This document shows positions 25,271 to 33,096 of a stretch of DNA of 64,000 nt, piece by piece. The notes under the pieces are model-generated. The model was not told where the DNA came from and did no database searches. It saw only the letters and a program-made list of their open reading frames with translations. Position numbers and translations under genes: made by a program. The stretch's first letter is position 1. Each line of letters begins with the position of its first letter. The stretch comes from Paenibacillus peoriae KCTC 3763 (GTDB taxonomy: Bacteria > Bacillota > Bacilli > Paenibacillales > Paenibacillaceae), in NCBI RefSeq assembly GCF_000236805.1, contig NZ_AGFX01000001.1:93945-157944 (forward strand). The letters are read 5' to 3'.

Positions 25271-25774
25271 ATGAACATGATTATGAATCGTATGGAGAAA
25301 TTGTCTTTGAAAAAAGTAATGCTCACTGTATTGATGGCTGCGCTTGTTTTTGTAGTACTAGCTCCATTTTCTGCTAATCAAGCGAATGCGGCTTTGGCTA
25401 ATGGCAAGTACACTATTGATTATACCGTGTACAAAGACGGCACCAATGAAACTTCTTACATGGACTCAAACGGTTATGTCACCAAACCTGCTACGTTGAT
25501 CGTTACTAATGGTCAATACAGAGTGAGAGTAACAATCACTAAGAGTGCTTGGGTTCCTGAATTTAAAACTCAACAAAACGGTCAGTATGTGAATGCGACT
25601 GTGGTAAGCACATCTGGAGATACAAGATTGGTGGAGTTCCCATTAAGTGATTTGTCGCAAAAATTGAACGTTAAGCTGCATGTAAGTGTGCCTGCAGAGT
25701 ACACAGGCGGAGTTCCATATGATCACGATTATGTCGTTCAATTTGGATTCAAAGAAAGTACTGTCAAGAAATAA
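25271..25774 (+). CDS. Secreted single-NEAT-domain haem-binding protein 3
   Basis: A 167-residue exported protein with a signal peptide to about residue 38 (ending NQANAA) and one NEAT domain. The ligand motif is Y150-D-H-D-Y154, and the lip helix SYMDSNGYVTKP carries a two-residue insertion relative to its neighbours. No cell-wall anchor is seen. AAAGGAG lies 8 bases before the ATG. It resembles protein 2 (near-identical signal peptide plan). A strong terminator follows, before the giant NEAT gene. Confidence 0.88.
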   Translation: MNMIMNRMEKLSLKKVMLTVLMAALVFVVLAPFSANQANAALANGKYTIDYTVYKDGTNETSYMDSNGYVTKPATLIVTNGQYRVRVTITKSAWVPEFKTQQNGQYVNATVVSTSGDTRLVEFPLSDLSQKLNVKLHVSVPAEYTGGVPYDHDYVVQFGFKESTVKK

Positions 25775-25808
25775 GACAAGTTCTGATTCATAAACTTAAA
25801 CATATTAT

Positions 25809-25851
25809 TATACTGATTTGGAGTCTCGAAGATCCAAATCAGTATATTTTT
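25809..25851 (+). terminator. Intra-operon terminator before the giant NEAT gene
   Basis: Fourteen-base perfect arms (TATACTGATTTGGA and complement), 10-base loop, then a T-rich tail. The large gene starts 14 bases later with no promoter visible between, so it is probably reached by partial read-through. Confidence 0.82.
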
Positions 25852-25864
25852 AGTAGGGGGATTA

Positions 25865-28800
25865 ATGCACTTGAAAAGGCAATTTAAAAAATATGTAATG
25901 CTGTTTGCAGCATTGGTGATGTTGTTCTCACTTGTGCTTCCATCTGCTCCGGCAGCATATGCATTTGACGAAACGAGTCAGGCTGCAGAAGCTACATCTT
26001 CTGATACAGCTGTTACCGAAGACGTATATTCGACAGAGCCAGTGGAAGAGGTCCCGGCAGAATGGACTGTACCTGCAAATCTGGAACCACAAGCGTTTGT
26101 TGCTGAATCACAGACAGCAAACGTTGCTCCAGATACAAATGTTTATACGATTAAATACGCATTGAAAAGAGATAACCAAACCTCAAGTGAGAGCGGAGAA
26201 TTTGAAAATCCGGCTACCTTTACAGTTGAACAGGGAGCAACGGTCGGAGAAGCAACCTATCGCGTTTCTTTAACAAGCTTGAATAGCTCATATGCCTTCG
26301 GTTATTTTAATGTCAAAGTGGATGGGAATTCGATTCCTGTTCACATTGCAGACAAGGTTCAGGTTTCAGAAAGCAACTATACTCAGACGGTAACCTTTGA
26401 TGTATATCAATGGGATAAAAAAGTTGAAATTGATTATCAGAAGGGACAACCAGAGGATTACTTTGATCCAGTCAATGGTAACGTTATTGAGTTTGATCCT
26501 TCGACTATAAAAGTGAAGCAAGACGTGGTTACTCCACCTGTACCCGCGCCAGCAGATTTGGCGGATGGAACGTACTCGATTCATTTTAATGCGCTGCACG
26601 CAACAAAAGACCAACTGTCAGCCATGGCACAATACCTGTTGTCTCCAGCAACCTTGACGGTATCAAAGGGACAAAAGGAAGTTTCCTTTACCATTAAAGA
26701 CAGCAGCACGGTGACGGAGTTCAAAACAGAACAAAACGGAGCGCTAACCGATGCGGATATTGTAAGTGAGGACAAGACAGCCAATACCCGTGTGGTGAAA
26801 TTTAAGGTAGCGGATTTGGATACTATTTTAAATGCACAAGTTCATGTGAGTACGACCTATCCGGGTGGGGTTTATGAGATGGATCATAAGCTTCGTCTTC
26901 AATTCGACAAGAGCAGCATTACTGATAATGGTACCTCTCCAGAAACAGGCTCCAATTTGGACTTCACCTTTTTGAAGGATGGAACGAATGAAAAGTCTGT
27001 AATGGATGGCTATACAGAGAAACCAGGCATTTTGATTGCACGTGGTGGGAAGAAGTATGTTCGTTTTACCTTCAAAAATAGCAAGCAAATTGATGGTTTT
27101 AAGGTAGAGCAAAACGGAGTGTTATCCAATGTAGTCACAGTAAGTGAAGATCAGGCTGCGAATACACGAGTGATCGAATTCGAAGTGAAAGAAGTGCCCG
27201 CCAAGCTGAATGCATGGGTCAGCATCAACTGGCCTGAGCTGAACTACGTGAATACTTATAATGTAGATCTCCAACTAGGCTCTGCAACTGCACCACCGGC
27301 TATCGCAGATGGAACGTATTCCATTAAATTTAATACGCTGCATGCAACAAAGGATCAGCCATCCGCCATGGCCCAATATTTGTTGTCTCCAGCTACGTTG
27401 ACGGTCTCGAAAGGCAAGTACGAAGCTTCCCTTACCATCAAAGACAGCAGCACGGTAACGGAGTTCAAAACAGAACAAAACGGAACGTTGATAGATGCGG
27501 ATATTGTAAGTGAGGATAAGACAGCCAATACCCGTGTGGTGAAATTTAAGGTAGCCGATTTGGATGCTATTTTAAATGCACAAGTTCATGTAAGCACGAC
27601 CTACCCGGGTGGGGTTTATGAGATGGATCATAAGCTTCGTCTTCAATTCGACAAGAGCAGCATTGCAAAAACTCCATCCCCGGTTGATCCAGGTACTCCT
27701 GGTAAGGGCTTAGCCGATGGAACGTATTCAATCAAGTTCAATGCGCTGCACGCAAGCAAAGATCAACCATCGGCTATGGCGCAATATTTGTTGTCTCCGG
27801 CTACATTGACGGTCTCGAAAGGCAAGTATGAAGTTTCCTTTACCGTCAAGGACAGCGCAACGGTGACAGAGTTCAAAACGGAACAAAACGGAATATTGAC
27901 GGATGCCGATATTGTAAGTGAAGACAAGACAGCCGATACACGTGTCGTAAAATTCAAAGTAGCGGATTTGGACGCTATTCTGAATGCACAGGTCCATGTA
28001 AGTACCCGTTTTAACGGATCGGTTTACGAAATGGATCATAAGATCCGCCTTCAATTTGACCGTAGCAGCATCACGGCAAAAGGAACAGATGGCGGTACAA
28101 CTCCTGGGAATGAAAACGGCAGATACAGCATTGATTTCTCTGTACTCAAAAACGGAACCAATGAAATATCTATTATGGATGGCTATATGCAGAAACCAGC
28201 CACGCTGTTAAGACAGTCCGGAAAAAATGTGATTCAGATCAAAATGGACAACAGCAGCTGGATTAAAACGTTTAAAGTAAATGGTGCAGACGCTCAGGTG
28301 GTTGATCAATCGACCTCCGCAGATACAAGAACAGTGCAATTTGAAGTGCCTAATCTGTCGGATAAAGTGACAGTGAATACACATGTCATCGTACCTGGAT
28401 TGGATTTGGGAGGCGTCCTGTACGACCACGTATATGATGTGCAGTTCCAATTTGAGCCTGCTACCATTCGCAGCTTTGTAGAACCGTCCTCTTCGGGAGC
28501 AACAGCTCCTGCAGTGAAGCTGGATTTTGACAAGCTTGCCAATGGCAAATATGCTTTGAAATTCAGTATCGTTTTGTCAGATGGCTCGACAGCAGTGGAT
28601 TCACCAGCTCAACGCTTCATCACTGACGAACCGGCGCAATTGGTCGTGGAAGGCGACAAACGGTTTGTAGGTTTGAAGTTGCAAAACAGCAATGAAGTGA
28701 AGGCGTTGCGTATTTGGGATAACGTGAGCGGAGGCTATCAAGACGCGGAAGTGACCGAAGAAGATGCAGCTAGCAATACGAAGCATGTTCGTTTTAGCGT

Positions 28801-29869
28801 AAAAGACTTTAAGAACAATGTAAAAGGCCAGCTGGTTGTTTATGAGGCCCCTAAAGTGGCAAGTGCCGCTCCGATGGTCTTCAAGGCAGAGGATCGTGTA
28901 GAAAAAGTATACGATTTTGAATTTAAATTCGATACCAGTAATGTAACCTATTACAATGATAAGAAGTCGGATGAAGTGGAAAAAGGGAAAAACAACCTGC
29001 CTAACGGAGAGTATACAGCGGATTTCCGTCTTCTGGCAAACGGTACGGAGAAGGACTCCATTGTATCTCCTTTTGTAAAGCCTCTGGCGAAGCTGATCGT
29101 GAAGGACGGCAAGGTTCTGGCTCATCTGACCATTACGGACAGACAGGCTCTGAAACTATTCCAGACCGATTTTGAAGGTCGTTATGCAAATCCGGCGATT
29201 ATTGGTTCCAGCACAAAAGGGGATACAGACACGATCGCTTTTGAAGTACCTGATTTCGACCAAAAGCTGAGCGTGTATACCCAGGTATATCTGCCTGAGA
29301 AATACATTTTTAATGAGAAATTCGGCGGACAGCTTCAATTTGACCGTGCATCGCTTAAAGGTGAGGGAGTAAGTGCAGCCACAACTACAACCGCCGCTGA
29401 ACCAGTACCAGCCTCTACGGACAAAGCAGCACAAACGACCACACCTGTAGCTGAACAAAAACCCGTAGTTGAGCAATCGGCTCAGCCTGCAGCTTCAGAG
29501 AAGCAATACACGATCAACTACAGCATATTTAAAGACAAAACGAGTGAAGCTTCCGTTATGGAAGGATATCTCGACAAGCCGGCTACACTGATTGAAAAAG
29601 GAGACAAGCGCTATATTCAAATTACTTTGAATAATAGCTCCTGGATGCCAGCTCTCCAAGTGGAGCAAAACGGCACTCTGAAAGATGTGGAAGTGATCTC
29701 GACATCCGGTGATACACGTGTGGTTCAATTCGAGGCAGGGGACTTGTCTCAGAAAATTAGTGCCTACACCCACGTTGCTGTGCCTGGTTTGGTTCTGGGC
29801 GGTGTGCCATATGATCACTGGTATACGGTTCAGTTCCAATTTGATGAAGCAAGTCGGAAAGCGAAGTAA
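25865..29869 (+). CDS. Giant secreted protein with nine NEAT-like domains
   Basis: A 1334-residue exported protein: signal peptide to about residue 34, an acidic linker, then nine NEAT-like repeats at about 92-217, 232-354, 362-474, 480-601, 616-739, 750-871, 890-1029, 1045-1166 and 1212-1334. Ligand motifs: repeats 3, 6 and 9 have Y-x3-Y (Y461/465, Y853/857, Y1316/1320); repeats 2, 4 and 5, nearly identical to each other, have Y-x3-H (Y337/H341, Y585/H589, Y721/H725); repeat 7 has V1012/Y1016; repeat 8 has F1149/F1153; repeat 1 has no clear motif. The protein ends in the last repeat without LPXTG, SLH or membrane anchor. A Thr/Ala/Pro linker precedes repeat 9. Its likely role is haem capture and transfer to the lipoprotein encoded next. 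Confidence 0.92.
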   Translation: MHLKRQFKKYVMLFAALVMLFSLVLPSAPAAYAFDETSQAAEATSSDTAVTEDVYSTEPVEEVPAEWTVPANLEPQAFVAESQTANVAPDTNVYTIKYALKRDNQTSSESGEFENPATFTVEQGATVGEATYRVSLTSLNSSYAFGYFNVKVDGNSIPVHIADKVQVSESNYTQTVTFDVYQWDKKVEIDYQKGQPEDYFDPVNGNVIEFDPSTIKVKQDVVTPPVPAPADLADGTYSIHFNALHATKDQLSAMAQYLLSPATLTVSKGQKEVSFTIKDSSTVTEFKTEQNGALTDADIVSEDKTANTRVVKFKVADLDTILNAQVHVSTTYPGGVYEMDHKLRLQFDKSSITDNGTSPETGSNLDFTFLKDGTNEKSVMDGYTEKPGILIARGGKKYVRFTFKNSKQIDGFKVEQNGVLSNVVTVSEDQAANTRVIEFEVKEVPAKLNAWVSINWPELNYVNTYNVDLQLGSATAPPAIADGTYSIKFNTLHATKDQPSAMAQYLLSPATLTVSKGKYEASLTIKDSSTVTEFKTEQNGTLIDADIVSEDKTANTRVVKFKVADLDAILNAQVHVSTTYPGGVYEMDHKLRLQFDKSSIAKTPSPVDPGTPGKGLADGTYSIKFNALHASKDQPSAMAQYLLSPATLTVSKGKYEVSFTVKDSATVTEFKTEQNGILTDADIVSEDKTADTRVVKFKVADLDAILNAQVHVSTRFNGSVYEMDHKIRLQFDRSSITAKGTDGGTTPGNENGRYSIDFSVLKNGTNEISIMDGYMQKPATLLRQSGKNVIQIKMDNSSWIKTFKVNGADAQVVDQSTSADTRTVQFEVPNLSDKVTVNTHVIVPGLDLGGVLYDHVYDVQFQFEPATIRSFVEPSSSGATAPAVKLDFDKLANGKYALKFSIVLSDGSTAVDSPAQRFITDEPAQLVVEGDKRFVGLKLQNSNEVKALRIWDNVSGGYQDAEVTEEDAASNTKHVRFSVKDFKNNVKGQLVVYEAPKVASAAPMVFKAEDRVEKVYDFEFKFDTSNVTYYNDKKSDEVEKGKNNLPNGEYTADFRLLANGTEKDSIVSPFVKPLAKLIVKDGKVLAHLTITDRQALKLFQTDFEGRYANPAIIGSSTKGDTDTIAFEVPDFDQKLSVYTQVYLPEKYIFNEKFGGQLQFDRASLKGEGVSAATTTTAAEPVPASTDKAAQTTTPVAEQKPVVEQSAQPAASEKQYTINYSIFKDKTSEASVMEGYLDKPATLIEKGDKRYIQITLNNSSWMPALQVEQNGTLKDVEVISTSGDTRVVQFEAGDLSQKISAYTHVAVPGLVLGGVPYDHWYTVQFQFDEASRKAK

Positions 29870-29923
29870 ACTCAGGTTATGACATCAATGAAGCCCGACT
29901 AAACAGCATAATTTGTATGTGAG

Positions 29924-29952
29924 CAAGTCTTGGTGCCTGGCATCAAGACTTG
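29924..29952 (+). other. Stem-loop between the giant NEAT gene and the isdE-like gene
   Basis: CAAGTCTTG pairs with CAAGACTTG around an inner TGCC/GGCA, and flanking TATGT/ACATA could extend it. There is no T-run, so it may be an RNA-processing or stabilising element instead of a terminator. Confidence 0.5.
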
Positions 29953-29969
29953 TCAGCATTTACATACCC

Positions 29970-30025
29970 GAGGAATTTGCCAAAATCCAATAAGCGATTG
30001 GAATCGAATTTTGCAAAATCCTGAT
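29970..30025 (-). repeat. Palindromic repeat, long copy A
   Basis: On the minus strand it begins ATCAGGATTTTGCAAAATTC; its first 24 bases are identical to copy B at 53345-53401. The ends form an imperfect inverted repeat. It lies about 60 bases before the isdE-like start. Confidence 0.7.
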
Positions 30026-30085
30026 ACCTGAAAAAGGCTGGGGCTCATGCTGCTCTATATTTTGAATTGAGGTGATTTGATTTTC

Positions 30086-31045
30086 ATGAAACGCTATACA
30101 GCTTTTACACAAGGAAAATCATTCTGTTTTTACATGTTGGTCAGCATTGTAATCTTGTTGCTCGCCGGATGCTCGGGAGGAGCAGAGGCCGAACAGAACA
30201 GTAGCGCTGGTTCGAAATCAACAGTAACGTCAGAGGCGGCAGGAAAACCGTCTGACAATAAAGTGCAAACGCCACGAATTGTTGCGACTACGGTAGCCAT
30301 TACGGAAATTACAGATGCACTGGGGTTGGATTTGGCAGGCAAGCCAACAAGTACAAAGGTGCTGCCTGATCGATACAAGGATGTCCCTGATGTGGGAAGT
30401 CCGATGAGTCCTGACATGGAAAAAGTGATGTCGCTGAAGCCGACGGATATATTGTCGGTCACGACACTTAAATATGATTTGGAGCCCAAGTTTAAGGACC
30501 TGAATATCAATGCGGAATTCTTGAATTTTGAAAGTCTTGCGAATATGCAAAAAGAAATTCAAAAGCTGGGAGACCGATTTGACAAAGCTGAAAAGGCGAA
30601 AGAGATTAATGCAGCCTTGGATGCCAAAGTAGCCGCGATTAAGCAGCAAGTCCAAGGAAAGAAATCTCCAAAGGTCCTGATTCTGCTGGGGGTACCGGGA
30701 AGCTATCTGGTGGCTACCGAGCATTCCTATATTGGCGATCTGGTCAAAATTGCGGGTGGGACGAATGTGGTCCAGGGCCAGAAGGTGGAGTATATTGCTC
30801 ATAATACGGAAGCCTTGCAGCAGTCCAATCCAGATATTATATTGCGCGCCGCGCACGGAATGCCAGATGAAGTCGTCAAAATGTTCGACGAAGAATTCAA
30901 AACCAACGACATCTGGAAGCATTTTAACGCTGTAAAAAATGGACACGTCTACGATCTGCCGGAGCCGCTATTTGGTACAACAGGCAATCTGGCTGCCAGC
31001 TCGGCACTGGATGAGTTGATGAAGATGATGTACCCTTCGAACTAA
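30086..31045 (+). CDS. isdE: IsdE-like haem-binding lipoprotein
   Basis: A 319-residue binding protein. The lipobox LLLAGC puts the lipidated cysteine at C29, followed by a Ser/Ala linker. M107 (VGSPMSPD) and H257 (RAAHGMPDE) correspond to the Met/His pair that ligates haem iron in staphylococcal IsdE, which is strong evidence for haem. A TTG at 30077 is in frame, but GAGGTGA about 10 bases before the ATG at 30086 and the basic MKRY start favour the latter. It would accept haem from the NEAT proteins and pass it to the permease encoded 14 bases on. Confidence 0.92.
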   Translation: MKRYTAFTQGKSFCFYMLVSIVILLLAGCSGGAEAEQNSSAGSKSTVTSEAAGKPSDNKVQTPRIVATTVAITEITDALGLDLAGKPTSTKVLPDRYKDVPDVGSPMSPDMEKVMSLKPTDILSVTTLKYDLEPKFKDLNINAEFLNFESLANMQKEIQKLGDRFDKAEKAKEINAALDAKVAAIKQQVQGKKSPKVLILLGVPGSYLVATEHSYIGDLVKIAGGTNVVQGQKVEYIAHNTEALQQSNPDIILRAAHGMPDEVVKMFDEEFKTNDIWKHFNAVKNGHVYDLPEPLFGTTGNLAASSALDELMKMMYPSN

Positions 31046-31059
31046 AGGAAGCTGATGAC

Positions 31060-32043
31060 ATGTCAAGGAAAGTATGGAGTATTATCATTGTCATTGTCCT
31101 GCTCATCGGCGTCATTCTGTATTCGGCAATGACGGGCAGTCTCAAGGTCCATCTGAGTCAATTAGTGACCGGATTATGGACAGGGACGGATGAGCAGGTA
31201 AATGTGGTGAAGGATCTGAGACTACCCAGAATTATCGTGGCCGTGATGGCCGGAGCAGCTCTTGCCGTAGCGGGCGTCTTGCTGCAAGCCGTCATGAAAA
31301 ACCCGCTGGCTGATGCGGGAGTGATCGGCATTTCTTCAGGAGCAGCTTTAATCTCGCTGATTGCGGTGACAATCTTTCCGATGCTTTATTTCTGGATGCC
31401 GTTCTTCTCTTTTATCGGTGGAGCGCTGGCCTGCTTAATGGTCTACGGATTTTCCTGGAAATCTGGCCTGCACCCGATTCGTCTCATCTTGATCGGGGTC
31501 GCCGTGAACGCCATTTTTTCCGGTTTAGGGCAGTCATTTAACTATCGTGGGAGCTATGCGGTCACCAGCATTAATCAGGTCACGACCTCGACTTTGTCCA
31601 TGAAAAAATGGGTTGATGTCGAGGTTATCGTAACCTACGGCGGAATTGGGTTGATTTTGGCCATGCTCGTGTTTTCCTGGTGTAATTTCTTATCCCTTCA
31701 AGATAAAACGGCTAAAAACCTCGGATTCAATGTGACGCGTGCACGACTTTTGATTTCCGTCATTGCCGTGCTGCTGGCGGCAACGGCTACAGCCATCGCA
31801 GGAGTTATCGCCTTTATCGGCCTGCTCGTTCCGCATTGTGCCCGTTATTTGGTGGGTTCGGATCACAAGTGGCTAATTCCGTTCTCCGCCTTGTGTGGCG
31901 GCTTGTTGCTGCTGCTGGCAGATACACTTGGGCGGACGGTGCTTGCGCCGAACGAAATTCCGGCTTCTATTATTATGGCCGTCATTGGCGGACCGTTCCT
32001 GATATTCTTGATCAGAAAGGCGGATCGTACCTATGGACATTAA
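31060..32043 (+). CDS. Haem ABC permease (IsdF/FecCD family), rightward system
   Basis: A 327-residue membrane protein with about ten helices. RLPRIIVAVMAGAALAVAGV followed by LLQAVMKNPLADAGVIG is the FecCD/IsdF core block, and GLLVPHCARYLVGSDHK follows near residue 265. AAGGAAG lies about 9 bases before the ATG. The downstream ATPase gene overlaps its end by 11 bases, so permease and ATPase are coupled. Confidence 0.93.
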   Translation: MSRKVWSIIIVIVLLIGVILYSAMTGSLKVHLSQLVTGLWTGTDEQVNVVKDLRLPRIIVAVMAGAALAVAGVLLQAVMKNPLADAGVIGISSGAALISLIAVTIFPMLYFWMPFFSFIGGALACLMVYGFSWKSGLHPIRLILIGVAVNAIFSGLGQSFNYRGSYAVTSINQVTTSTLSMKKWVDVEVIVTYGGIGLILAMLVFSWCNFLSLQDKTAKNLGFNVTRARLLISVIAVLLAATATAIAGVIAFIGLLVPHCARYLVGSDHKWLIPFSALCGGLLLLLADTLGRTVLAPNEIPASIIMAVIGGPFLIFLIRKADRTYGH

Positions 32044-32812
32044 GGATATTACCTTTTCATACGACCGCAAAACGGATCGTCTACATGCGATCCATGCTGT
32101 CATTGAACCGGGACGGATTACCACGATTATTGGCCCTAATGGCTGCGGCAAATCGACGCTGCTCAGTGTGATGTCCAACAATGCGGTTCCCCGCTTGGGT
32201 CAAGTCATTTTGGACGGGAAGGAAATAACCCGCTACAAGCCCAAGGAACTGGCCCGTCAATTGGCGGTGGTACATCAGCAGAATGAGGCGCCCTCGGACT
32301 TGACGGTAGAAAAGCTCGTCAGCTTCGGAAGACTGCCGCATAAGAATATGTTCACAGCCAACCGGGACGAGGACGAGGAAGCAGTCGCATGGGCTATTGC
32401 CTGTACCAACCTGGAGGAACGCAGAGCACGTACACTGGATCAGCTTTCAGGTGGGGAACGACAGCGTGTGTGGATTGCGATGGCCTTGGCACAGCGAACG
32501 CCGATTTTATTTTTGGATGAGCCGACAACCTATCTGGATATGTATTACCAGCTTGAGATTTTGGAGTTGATCCGGCAGCTCAATCAGGAGCACGGACTGA
32601 CTATCGTGATGGTGCTGCATGATATTAATCAGGCTATTCGGTATAGCGACGTGATGATCGCTATGAAGGAAGGACGTATCATAACAAGCGGCCCGCCCGC
32701 AGAGGTTGTTACATCCGAATTGATTCAAGCCGTCTATGGTGTGGAGGTAGTCGTAAGACAGGACGATGAGGCTGGAATGTATCTTATTCCGCTTGGTGTC
32801 GGTGTTTCCTGA
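32033..32812 (+). CDS. Haem ABC transporter ATPase, rightward system
   Basis: A 259-residue ATPase with Walker A GPNGCGKSTLLS near residue 35, signature LSGGERQRVWIAMAL near residue 136 and Walker B PILFLDEPTTYLD. It resembles siderophore/haem ATPases of the FecE type. It closes the rightward haem operon and gives the region a second complete importer, beside the leftward one. Confidence 0.92.
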   Translation: MDIKDITFSYDRKTDRLHAIHAVIEPGRITTIIGPNGCGKSTLLSVMSNNAVPRLGQVILDGKEITRYKPKELARQLAVVHQQNEAPSDLTVEKLVSFGRLPHKNMFTANRDEDEEAVAWAIACTNLEERRARTLDQLSGGERQRVWIAMALAQRTPILFLDEPTTYLDMYYQLEILELIRQLNQEHGLTIVMVLHDINQAIRYSDVMIAMKEGRIITSGPPAEVVTSELIQAVYGVEVVVRQDDEAGMYLIPLGVGVS

Positions 32813-32895
32813 CATTTACAAGCACACGGAATATGAATGTTGAAACTGAATAACGCGTCTGTCCTAATGGCTTCTCATCGAATTTGAAAACAGGA

Positions 32896-32956
32896 AAATG
32901 GTTCTGGTCCATGTGTTTGTCAGATGACAATCGTGGACACAGAAGCATTTTTTTAT
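32896..32956 (+). terminator. Terminator of the rightward haem operon
   Basis: An interrupted stem (AAATG, CTG and TCCA pairing with TGGA, CAG and CATTT) with an inner TTGTCA/TGACAA hairpin, ending in seven T. The rest of the 284-base gap to the ABC-F gene holds a TATACT -10 candidate at about 33036 but no clear -35. Confidence 0.65.
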
Positions 32957-33096
32957 TTTAGTTATAAGATATTGGATGAGGTTCAGGGGCTGTTCTACCG
33001 ATACTACGGTTCGAATCCGATCTTTTGTGTGTTATACTATTGCCGTCGGTAATTTTGTGTTCAGTACTTTACTAATGATAAGGATGGTATGCTTAT

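Noticed and set aside
25865-29869. Internal repeats of the giant NEAT gene as a possible mobile or satellite repeat
   Set aside because: The repeats are in-frame protein domains; similarity at DNA level (repeats 2, 4, 5) reflects domain duplication.
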